DNA of 5,495 bases from an uncultured Collinsella sp. (GCA_958419975.1 CATZIG010000136.1:1-5495), one strand, 5' to 3'. Positions 1 to 5,495 are shown, counted from the stretch's first letter. Program-made: numbers and translations. Notes: generated by a model from the sequence alone, not told the origin.

Positions 1-470
1 GAGGCGGGGTCAAATTGCTCGTGCACGAGCGCCCGTAGTGTTTCCGACTGGTTTGAACATAGCTCAGTGTCTCCAAAGCGAATGCCGTTAAGTACTATAT
101 TCACCAATTCCTGGGTGTTCTTAGCGTTCTCAAACAGCTGGGTTATTGTCTCGAGGAACTCTCTGCCTGTTGCCCCACTGCAACGGAGGTAGTCATCAAT
201 AAAACATTTAAGTGATTGGGGCTCAGTTTCAAGTGAGTCTTCGAGAAGGTCCCTAATTTCAATGGTTTCTACGCCATGCTTCTCAAGCAATTGAACCATG
301 GAATCGTGCTCATATATTGCTTTGTCGAGGTCAAAACGACCGCTCCATTTTCGCAGGGAGAAAACTTGGCTGAAGTCGGCATCAGGGTAGTTTTGTGTTT
401 CAGTTCCTGGTCGATGGACAAGTACGGCTTTTAAATGACCGATTTCATTTGTTATGTGTACGCCTTGCAT
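1..470 (-). CDS. Second, divergent arginine deiminase paralog (N-terminal part, runs off left edge)
   Basis: Reading the minus strand from the ATG at 470-468 gives 156 codons without a stop up to the window edge. A Shine-Dalgarno AGGAG (plus-strand CTCCT, 477-481) lies 6 nt upstream of the ATG. The start, ITNEIGHLKAVLVHRPG (residues 6-22), matches the ADI family opening (SEIGKLKKVxLHRPG). Further matches to the plus-strand ArcA of this window are EHD (54-56), LLEKHGVE (61-68) and G.R..D.EL (129-137), at nearly the same spacing. About 4 extra residues lie around 38-45, where typical ADIs have LFDD. The family is about 400-415 residues long, so roughly 60% is missing, including the substrate and catalytic motifs FxRDP, EGGD, HLDT and the C-terminal Cys. 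Activity therefore cannot be judged. Codon use includes AGG, AGA and many ATA codons and the DNA is AT-richer than its neighbours, which suggests a different history from a recent tandem copy. It could be an active isozyme, a deiminase for another guanidino compound, or decaying; the open frame and good RBS argue against decay. Confidence 0.85.
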   Translation of the reverse strand, partial: MQGVHITNEIGHLKAVLVHRPGTETQNYPDADFSQVFSLRKWSGRFDLDKAIYEHDSMVQLLEKHGVETIEIRDLLEDSLETEPQSLKCFIDDYLRCSGATGREFLETITQLFENAKNTQELVNIVLNGIRFGDTELCSNQSETLRALVHEQFDPA

Positions 471-552
471 GTCTGTCTCCTGTCCTGCTGGTTTTTATAT
501 AAGGCTAAGGCAGGTTCCTTGTTGTGTTGCGGAAAAGTTAAAAGACGTATGT

Positions 553-601
553 AATTGATAAATAACATCAATTTTAAATATCAGATTGATTAATAACGTC
601 A
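553..601. promoter_or_regulatory. Duplicated dyad, candidate operator shared by the divergent genes
   Basis: The first box is a perfect inverted repeat, AATTGAT-N7-ATCAATT (553-573). A second box at 586-601 (TTGATTAATAACGTCA) matches 555-570 (TTGATAAATAACATCA) at 14 of 16 bases. Both have the form TGAT-N7-(A/G)TCA. The two copies are 31 bp apart, about three helical turns, so two dimers could bind on one face of the DNA. The site lies between the divergent deiminase start (470) and the transporter start (724), where control of both is expected. The spacing does not match an FNR/ANR box (TTGAT-N4-ATCAA) or an ArgR box (TGAAT-N4-ATTCA), so I do not name the regulator. The repeat is seen directly; the role is inferred. 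Confidence 0.5.
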
Positions 602-638
602 CTTTAGCTGCCGTTCATAGGTGAAAAGCGACACGATG

Positions 639-660
639 GCGATGGTTGGCCGACCACCGC
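639..660. promoter_or_regulatory. Imperfect 22-bp palindrome in the transporter leader, operator or RNA hairpin
   Basis: The palindrome is centred between 649 and 650, and 9 of 11 base pairs are symmetric; 642/657 is a mismatch and 647/652 would be a T-G pair. Its arms are GCGATGGTTGG and CCGACCACCGC. It lies 63 bp before the transporter ATG. A weak -10-like TACATT (673-678) sits downstream, which would place the palindrome over the -35 region, a usual repressor position. No convincing -35 hexamer is visible. If transcription starts further upstream, the same sequence could fold as a leader hairpin. No T-run follows, so it is not a terminator. Confidence 0.35.
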
Positions 661-723
661 TGAGCAACCTCATACATTTATGGTGCCAGCTGGATAGATG
701 GGAAAAGGAATGAAGGAGGAGAT

Positions 724-2166
724 ATGGCAGCGGAAAGTTCGAAAGGCATCAAGCAGTTCAAGGTCCCGCACGTATATGCGATCATCTTTGCACTTATGGT
801 CATCTTCGCTGTTCTCACGTGGATTGTTCCCTCTGGGTCCTATCAGCGTCAGGAGGTGAACGGTCGTGAAGTCACTGTCGCAGGTACGTATGAGCAGAGT
901 GAAAAGACATATATTGACGAGGAAACCGGGGATGAAGTAGATCTCAGACAAGGCGTCTTCGATGTTCTTCAGGCTCCAACGCGCGGTATACAAGAGGCAA
1001 TTGAGGTCGTTGCATTCATCTTGATTGTGGGCGGTTCGTTTCAGGTTATTACTAAAACGGGCGCTATCACGAGCGGAATGGGTCGTGTCGTTCGCCGCTT
1101 TAAGAACAAAGACATTCTAATTATTCCTATTGCGATGGTTCTCTTTGCATTGGGCGGAACGAGCTTTGGCATGGCGGAAGAAACTCTCCCGTTCTTTGCG
1201 ATCTTCATGCCAATTATGATGGCTATGGGCTTCGACTCGATGACGGCGTTCATGGTCGTGTTCGTTGGAGCGCGCACGGGTTACATCGCCTCAACGATTA
1301 ATCCGTTTAATGTTCTCATTGCGCAAGGTATTCTTGGTATTCAGGGCAACCCCCAGCTGTGGCTGCGTATGATTGCCTGGGTTGTTTTGACTGCCGTTGC
1401 AATTACTTGGGTTGTCCTCTATGCACGAAGGGTAAAGAAGAACCCTGAGTCATCGATCACATTTGAGGATGATATCGCCAAGAAAGTCGAGTTCGCTGCC
1501 GATGAATCTGCCCTTGACGCGGAATTTACGGGTCGTCAAAAAGGCGTGCTTGCGGTATTTATCGCTGGTATGTGCCTTATCATCTGGGGACTTGTGACCC
1601 AGGGCTGGTATATGAACGAGATTTCTGCGGTCTTTTTGGCCATGGGCCTGTTGGCTGGTGTTATTGCGGGCTTTAGTCAGGACGTCATCGCTCAGGAATT
1701 TGTTGCGGGTATCGCTGACTTTGCTTTCTCGGCAATTGTCGTTGGACTTGCGCGTGGCATCCTTGTCATTGCCTCTGACGGCATGATCATCGATACCATC
1801 CTCAATGCGCTCGCCACTGGTCTGGGCGGCATCCCGGCGGTTCTCTTTACTACGCTTCTTTATGCGGTTGAGAACCTCCTGGCGATTCTGGTTCCCAGCT
1901 CATCTGGCCTTGCAGCGCTGACCGCTCCCATTTTTGGACCTTTGACCGAACTCATGGGCCTTAATCCCGAGGCCGCCGTGTGGGCTCTCTCCATGGGTAG
2001 CGCGACGATGTCTTTGATCTGTCCTACTAGCGCCATTCTTGTAGCGGGTTTGGGCGTGTGCAAGATCAAGCTTGGCCAGTGGTGGAAGACCGTTTGGAAA
2101 TTCTTCTTGGTCGTGTCGCTCATCAATATCGTATTCGTAGCAATCTCGGGACTTATTGCCCTGTAG
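724..2166 (+). CDS. arcD: YfcC/DcuC-type membrane transporter, probable arginine:ornithine antiporter
   Basis: This 480-residue integral membrane protein most likely imports arginine in exchange for ornithine. The opening, FKVPHVYAIIFALMVIFAVL (12-31) followed by TWIVPSG, is typical of the YfcC family (DcuC superfamily). Other family-like segments are GGTSFGMAEETLPF (144-157), GLARGILVI.SDG (341-353) and PSSSGLAALTAPIFGPL (391-407). I estimate 12-13 hydrophobic segments, near 16-36, 93-113, 131-149, 154-180, 183-205, 213-234, 275-293, 299-317, 327-350, 366-389, 391-408, 416-445 and 458-479. A polar loop spans about 38-90 and a charged, probably cytoplasmic one 235-272. The start has a strong AAGGAGG (713-719) only 4 nt before the ATG. 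It is first in the run with arcA 28 bases downstream. YfcC-type ArcD proteins are known in streptococcal arc operons, unlike the APC-type ArcD of Pseudomonas. Family is clear; substrate is inferred from context. Confidence 0.85.
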   Translation: MAAESSKGIKQFKVPHVYAIIFALMVIFAVLTWIVPSGSYQRQEVNGREVTVAGTYEQSEKTYIDEETGDEVDLRQGVFDVLQAPTRGIQEAIEVVAFILIVGGSFQVITKTGAITSGMGRVVRRFKNKDILIIPIAMVLFALGGTSFGMAEETLPFFAIFMPIMMAMGFDSMTAFMVVFVGARTGYIASTINPFNVLIAQGILGIQGNPQLWLRMIAWVVLTAVAITWVVLYARRVKKNPESSITFEDDIAKKVEFAADESALDAEFTGRQKGVLAVFIAGMCLIIWGLVTQGWYMNEISAVFLAMGLLAGVIAGFSQDVIAQEFVAGIADFAFSAIVVGLARGILVIASDGMIIDTILNALATGLGGIPAVLFTTLLYAVENLLAILVPSSSGLAALTAPIFGPLTELMGLNPEAAVWALSMGSATMSLICPTSAILVAGLGVCKIKLGQWWKTVWKFFLVVSLINIVFVAISGLIAL

Positions 2167-2194
2167 GTTTCATGGCTGAAATGGAGTAACAGGA

Positions 2195-3439
2195 ATGTCT
2201 AAAGGACTGAATGTACACAGCGAGATTGGTAAGCTCAAGAAAGTTGTGCTTCACCGCCCCGGTCGTGACCTTGTGAACGTAAAGGCAGAAGAGTTCGAGG
2301 ATGTCTGGATTCACGACTGTTTCTATCTTGATGTGGCTCAAAAGGAGCATGATGCCTTTGCGGATCTTCTGAGGAGCGAAGGTGTTGAGGTTCTCTATAT
2401 GGAGAAACTCGTTGCTGAAGCGCTGGATGCATGCCCCTCGGCTCGCGCTGAGTTTACCGATACATTTATGGCTGAGAGCGGGATTGTCAATCCTATGCTT
2501 GAGCAGGCTGTTCGTGAAAAGCTCGATGCTATTTCAGATTCGTATCAGTTTGTACTTGAGGCTATGGGGGGGTATCGTTATCGTGACCTTGAGCTGCCTC
2601 GCGTTTCGACTATGCTTAGTATGATGGATAATGAGGATGCGAAGCCCGATGATTTGGTGTTGAAGCCTCTTCCGAGTTCATATTTCTCTCGCGATCCTCT
2701 TGCTTCCGTGGGCAAAGGCGTTCTGCTTCACCATATGTATTGGAAACAGCGAGATCGTGAAGTGCCCTTCTACGAAGCGATTTTCAAATACCATCCCGAT
2801 TATGCAGGGACTCCGATTTGGTACGACCATAAGAATCCCTGGCATATCGAGGGCGGTGATGTGCTTAACATTAACGCTCATACCTTGGCTATTGGAATTA
2901 GCCAGCGAACTGAGGCGGCTGCGATTGAGGAGCTTGCAAAGAATTTGTTCTGGGGATCTGGGAATTCTGAGATCGATACCGTTTACGCTATTAAAATCCC
3001 CAACGGCTATGCTTACATGCATCTTGACACCGTTTGCACCATGGTGGATTTCGATAAGTTCACAGTTTATCCCGGTATTTTTGAGACCCTTCGTGTTTAT
3101 CGTCTGACTCGTGGTGACTCTGAGGGAATGGTCGCTGTTCAAGAGATTGATGACACGCTTGAACATATTCTTGAAATGGCTACTGGCGTGGAGAAGGTGC
3201 AGCTTATTGAGTGCGGTGCCGGCGATATGGTTGAGGCATCTCGCGAGCAGTGGAACGACGGGTCGAACACTCTTGCCGTTGCTCCTGGTAAAGTCTGTGT
3301 TTACGAGCGCAATGTTGTCACAAATGATGAGCTCTACAAGAACGGTTTGGAACTTTTGGTCGTTCCCTCCGAGGAACTGTCCCGCGGTCGTGGTGGCCCG
3401 CGCTGCATGAGCATGCCCTTCTGGCGCGAAGATATTTAG
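2195..3439 (+). CDS. arcA: Arginine deiminase
   Basis: Hydrolyses L-arginine to L-citrulline and ammonia in the cytoplasm, the first step of the ADI pathway. At 414 residues it has the usual family length. Seen motifs: VHSEIGKLKKVVLHRPG (7-23); EHDAF (51-55); FSRDP with Asp167; HIEGGD with Glu219; HLDT with His276 and Asp278; GRGGPRC with the nucleophile Cys404. Arg186, Arg238 and Arg403 align with the substrate-binding arginines of the Pseudomonas enzyme. The catalytic set is therefore complete. Three departures stand out: LPNxxFTRD reads LPSSYFSRD (Ser161 for Asn), LFDD reads WIHD (38-41), and the usual SERT reads SQRT (Gln237). GGAG (2183-2186) sits 8 nt before the ATG and supports this start. 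It is translated between the transporter and arcB, with gaps of 28 and 32 bases, and is probably cotranscribed with both. A second ADI lies divergently at 1-470. Family assignment is firm; the effect of the substitutions is unknown. Confidence 0.96.
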   Translation: MSKGLNVHSEIGKLKKVVLHRPGRDLVNVKAEEFEDVWIHDCFYLDVAQKEHDAFADLLRSEGVEVLYMEKLVAEALDACPSARAEFTDTFMAESGIVNPMLEQAVREKLDAISDSYQFVLEAMGGYRYRDLELPRVSTMLSMMDNEDAKPDDLVLKPLPSSYFSRDPLASVGKGVLLHHMYWKQRDREVPFYEAIFKYHPDYAGTPIWYDHKNPWHIEGGDVLNINAHTLAIGISQRTEAAAIEELAKNLFWGSGNSEIDTVYAIKIPNGYAYMHLDTVCTMVDFDKFTVYPGIFETLRVYRLTRGDSEGMVAVQEIDDTLEHILEMATGVEKVQLIECGAGDMVEASREQWNDGSNTLAVAPGKVCVYERNVVTNDELYKNGLELLVVPSEELSRGRGGPRCMSMPFWREDI

Positions 3440-3457
3440 TTGCAAATCCACTGTGAT

Positions 3458-3462
3458 GGGAG
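3458..3462 (+). promoter_or_regulatory. Ribosome binding site that decides the arcB start
   Basis: GGGAG touches the upstream ATG at 3463 with no spacer, which is too close to serve it. It lies 9 nt before the in-frame ATG at 3472, a normal distance. The shorter protein also places RSFL at residues 8-11, as I recall for streptococcal ArcB. Confidence 0.6.
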
Positions 3463-3471
3463 ATGGCGAAT

Positions 3472-4482
3472 ATGGGTGTTAATATCGCTGAGCGCAGTTT
3501 TCTGAAGCTGCTTGATTACACGACGGAAGAGATTGAGTATCTGCTTGAGCTTTCTGCTAACTTCAAAAGCATGAAGCGTGCCGGTGTTCCGCATAAATAC
3601 CTTGAAGGCAAGAATATTGTTTTGCTATTTGAGAAGACTTCCACGCGTACTCGCTGCGCCTTCGAAGTTGGTGCACTTGACCTTGGCATGGGTGTAACTT
3701 ATTTGGATCCGGGCTCGTCTCAGATGGGCAAAAAGGAGTCGATTGAGGACACGGCTCGCGTCCTTGGCCGCATGTATGACGGAATTGAATACCGCGGCTT
3801 TGAACAGGCGAAGGTTGAGGAGCTTGCTGCAAAAGCTGGGGTTCCCGTTTGGAATGGGCTGACTACTGAATTTCACCCGACTCAAGTGCTTGCCGATATT
3901 CTGACCATGCGTGAAGAGTTTGGAGAGATTAAGGGCAGGAAACTTGCATTTTTCGGTAAGGCGGCCGGAAACGTCGCTGATTCGCTCATGGTCATTTGCG
4001 CTAAGCTCGGCATTAACTACTGTTCTTGCGGCCCAATCGGGGGAAATTCGGAGGGGGCTACATCCTATGATCCTGAACTCCTTGCAGAATGTAGTCGTAT
4101 TGCGGCCGAGCATGGATCGACGATTACCATTACAGAGGATATTGAGGAAGGCGCTCGTGATGCCGATGTAATTTACACGGATGTTTGGGTTGGCATGGGT
4201 CAGCCCGCAGAGCTGTGGGAAAGCCGCATTAAGCTCATGTCGCCGTATCGTGTGACCGCTGAGGTGATGTCTATGGCAAAGCCCGAGGCGATTTTCCTCC
4301 ACTGCCTTCCGAGCTTCCACGATACTAATACTACTGTTGGTGCCGAAATTGCTGAGAAGTTTGGAGTTACCGAAATGGAAGTCACGGACGAGGTTTTTGA
4401 GTCCGATAAGTCTCGTGTTTTCCAAGAAGCGGAGAATCGCATGCATACGATTAAGGCGGTGATGTACGCAACGCTTAAGTAG
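3472..4482 (+). CDS. arcB: Ornithine carbamoyltransferase, catabolic type
   Basis: Phosphorolyses citrulline to ornithine and carbamoyl phosphate, the second ADI-pathway step; the reverse reaction is the anabolic one. With the ATG at 3472 it has 336 residues, the normal length; the ATG at 3463 would add three. In this numbering the carbamoyl-phosphate site is intact: STRTR (57-61), GRMYD (99-103), HPTQ (135-138). HCLP (277-280) and ENRMHTIK (321-328) are also intact, as is the C-terminal EVTDEVFES (303-311). The ornithine side departs from the family: the usual GDxRNN loop reads GKAAGN (162-167), keeping only the last Asn, and the SMG loop reads GMG (241-243), though Asp237 before it is kept. 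Overall similarity to ArcB is strong throughout, and the arc context favours OTC. Putrescine carbamoyltransferase is unlikely because its motifs differ. No arcC follows; 85 bases downstream a strong hairpin begins. Family is firm, exact acceptor substrate a little less so. Confidence 0.93.
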   Translation: MGVNIAERSFLKLLDYTTEEIEYLLELSANFKSMKRAGVPHKYLEGKNIVLLFEKTSTRTRCAFEVGALDLGMGVTYLDPGSSQMGKKESIEDTARVLGRMYDGIEYRGFEQAKVEELAAKAGVPVWNGLTTEFHPTQVLADILTMREEFGEIKGRKLAFFGKAAGNVADSLMVICAKLGINYCSCGPIGGNSEGATSYDPELLAECSRIAAEHGSTITITEDIEEGARDADVIYTDVWVGMGQPAELWESRIKLMSPYRVTAEVMSMAKPEAIFLHCLPSFHDTNTTVGAEIAEKFGVTEMEVTDEVFESDKSRVFQEAENRMHTIKAVMYATLK

Positions 4483-4488
4483 CGGGGC

Positions 4489-4536
4489 GTTGAGAAAACA
4501 GTCGCAAATCTGTTTCCATACTATATTTCTCTCAAC
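4489..4536 (+). other. Nested inverted repeats after arcB, possible 3' UTR structure
   Basis: The outer arms GTTGAGA (4489-4495) and TCTCAAC (4530-4536) pair perfectly over 7 bp. Directly inside, AAACAG (4496-4501) pairs with CTGTTT (4510-4515) around an 8-base loop, continuing the 5' strand without a gap. About 14 unpaired bases (4516-4529) remain on the 3' side, including an AT-rich TACTATATTT. No T-run follows the outer stem, so this is not a standard terminator. It could be a 3' processing or stability element, or chance. The AT-rich segment could also hold a -10 box for queA, but no matching -35 is visible. Confidence 0.3.
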
Positions 4537-4566
4537 AAGCTGATAGGATACAGGGGAGAATGATGT

Positions 4567-4600
4567 GCGCGTCAGTCGATTTTTTCGACTGACGCGCTTT
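4567..4600 (+). terminator. Perfect 13-bp hairpin, probable terminator of the arc operon
   Basis: GCGCGTCAGTCGA (4567-4579) and TCGACTGACGCGC (4585-4597) form a perfect 13-bp stem with a five-T loop. Only three T (4598-4600) follow before GTG, a weak U-tract for an intrinsic terminator. On the minus strand no T-run follows. It lies 85 bases after the arcB stop and ends only 15 bases before the queA start codon, so it also sits next to the queA RBS. A role in the queA leader is the alternative. The hairpin is certain, its function probable. Confidence 0.6.
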
Positions 4601-4615
4601 GTGAAAGAGGCAAAG

Positions 4616-5495
4616 ATGCGTACCGATGATTTTGACTATAACCTGCCCGAAGAGCTCATCGCCCAGGCGCCTGCCGAGCCGCGCGACTCCTGCCGCCTGC
4701 TGGTGGTTGATCGCAAGGGCTCCGAGGCAGGAACGCCGCTGGAGCATGGCGGCACCGTTGAGCACCGCATCTTTCGCGACATCATCGACTATATCGAGCC
4801 GGGCGATGTGCTCGTCATCAACAAGACGCGCGTGATGCCGGCCCGCCTGATCGGTCGCAAGGCCGGCTCGGGCGGTGTGGTCGAGACGCTGCTGCTCAAG
4901 CGCCGCGAGGATGTGGATCCGCTGGGCCATGTTTGGGAGTGCCTGGTCAAGCCGGGTAAGCGCCTGAAGCCCGGTGCTCAGATTGAGTATCGCGCCGGTG
5001 GCGCCCATGCGCCCGAGGGGGCTCCCGTGGTGCTGACGGCCGAGGTCATCGACTTTGTCACCGATAGCCGCGGTGGCCGTCTGGTGCGCTTTGAGCCGGC
5101 CGGTTGCAATGCTGCCGGCGAGCCGCGCACGCTCGACGAGGCCATCCATGCGGCCGGCCACGTGCCGCTGCCGCCCTACATTACCGATTACGAGGGCGAT
5201 CCCGAGAAGTACCAGACCGTCTACGCCATGAAGGAGGAGCACTCGGCTGCCGCTCCCACGGCGGGTCTGCACTTTACGCCCGAGCTCATGGCTGCCATCG
5301 AGGCCAAGGGCGCCAAGTTTGCTGCCGTCGAACTCGAGGTGGGCATCGACACCTTCCGTCTGGTGGAGGAGGACGATCCCACGCAGCACGTTATGCACAC
5401 CGAGCGCTACCACGTGTCGCAGGAAGTTGTCGACGCCGTGCATAAGGCGAAAGCCGAGGGTCATCGTGTGATCGCCGTCGGCACCACCGCTGTGC
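4616..5495 (+). CDS. queA: S-adenosylmethionine:tRNA ribosyltransferase-isomerase QueA (5' part, runs off right edge)
   Basis: QueA transfers and isomerises the ribose of S-adenosylmethionine onto preQ1 in tRNA, giving epoxyqueuosine at wobble position 34. The frame is open for 293 codons to the window edge; the family is about 340-360 residues, so roughly the last 50-60 are missing. Seen motifs: FDYNLPEELIAQ (6-17), PRDSCRLLVVDR (22-33), NKTRVMPARL (69-78, usually NDTRVxPARL), PPYI (187-189 region), AAPTAGLHFT (212-221), and VGTT (288-291) at the edge. GAGG (4607-4610) lies 5 nt before the ATG. It is preceded by the 13-bp hairpin, which suggests a transcription unit separate from arcDAB. Base use differs sharply from the arc genes: a hand count of the line 4681-4740 gives 42 of 60 G+C, against 29 of 60 at 2581-2640 in arcA. 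This GC-rich style probably reflects the host's core genome. Confidence 0.95.
   Translation, partial: MRTDDFDYNLPEELIAQAPAEPRDSCRLLVVDRKGSEAGTPLEHGGTVEHRIFRDIIDYIEPGDVLVINKTRVMPARLIGRKAGSGGVVETLLLKRREDVDPLGHVWECLVKPGKRLKPGAQIEYRAGGAHAPEGAPVVLTAEVIDFVTDSRGGRLVRFEPAGCNAAGEPRTLDEAIHAAGHVPLPPYITDYEGDPEKYQTVYAMKEEHSAAAPTAGLHFTPELMAAIEAKGAKFAAVELEVGIDTFRLVEEDDPTQHVMHTERYHVSQEVVDAVHKAKAEGHRVIAVGTTAV

Noticed and set aside
494..502. TATA-like -10 element for the divergent deiminase (minus strand, TTATATAAA)
   Set aside because: AT-rich and well placed about 24 bases before the ATG, but no acceptable -35 hexamer at 16-18 bp spacing.
553..573. FNR/ANR-type box in front of the arc genes
   Set aside because: The half-sites TTGAT and ATCAA are right but the spacer is 7 instead of 4 bases, so the known site is not matched.
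686..693. Perfect 8-bp palindrome CCAGCTGG in the transporter leader
   Set aside because: Too short to distinguish from chance.
2566..2572. Run of seven G in arcA, possible slippage or frameshift site
   Set aside because: The frame continues intact through it with family motifs on both sides; a single run gives no evidence of programmed slippage or phase variation.
2678..3451. Long open frame of 257 codons on the minus strand inside arcA and the arcB leader
   Set aside because: It lies antisense to arcA, shows no recognisable family features and is explained by the codon pattern of the real gene.
3625..4446. Minus-strand open frame of 273 codons within arcB
   Set aside because: Antisense shadow of a well-conserved gene, with no family resemblance and no clear RBS.
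4532..5464. Minus-strand open frame of 310 codons opposite queA
   Set aside because: queA motifs on the plus strand are unmistakable; long antisense frames are expected in GC-rich coding DNA.
1..5495. CRISPR arrays, tRNA or rRNA genes, insertion sequences, toxin-antitoxin or phage genes
   Set aside because: I saw no repeat-spacer pattern, cloverleaf, transposase motif or terminal repeats; nearly all of the window is explained by the five genes.

Overview
The window carries an arginine deiminase (ADI) locus followed by the 5' part of a housekeeping tRNA-modification gene. Class Coriobacteriia (Collinsella/Olsenella-like gut Actinobacteria) is my best guess at the host. It rests only on general resemblance of gene content, moderate-to-high GC and strong Shine-Dalgarno use. 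No 16S or other taxonomic marker is present, so the guess is weak.

Layout. Positions 1-470 (minus strand) hold the first 156 codons of a gene that runs off the left edge. I translated it by hand and it is an N-terminal arginine deiminase domain, a second and divergent ADI copy. Positions 471-723 are a divergent intergenic region with a duplicated dyad (553-573 and 586-601) and a separate palindrome (639-660). On the plus strand follow a YfcC/DcuC-type transporter (arcD-like, 724-2166), arginine deiminase (arcA, 2195-3439) and a catabolic-type ornithine carbamoyltransferase (arcB, best start 3472, end 4482). The gaps between these three are 28 and 32 bases, which fits one operon. Positions 4483-4615 hold two potential RNA structures, the second a perfect 13-bp hairpin that is probably the operon terminator. 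queA (4616 to the right edge, partial) follows and is much richer in GC.

How the genes work together. The transporter would exchange arginine for ornithine. ArcA converts arginine to citrulline and ammonia, and ArcB phosphorolyses citrulline to ornithine and carbamoyl phosphate. Carbamate kinase (arcC), which would make ATP from carbamoyl phosphate, is not in the window. queA makes epoxyqueuosine in tRNA and has no evident link to arginine catabolism.

Most worth a second look: (1) the divergent second ADI across a shared control region; (2) departures from family motifs at the substrate side of both ArcA (LPN to LPS, LFDD to WIHD) and ArcB (GDxRNN to GKAAGN, SMG to GMG), with the core catalytic residues kept; (3) the two near-identical dyads spaced 31 bp apart between the divergent genes.
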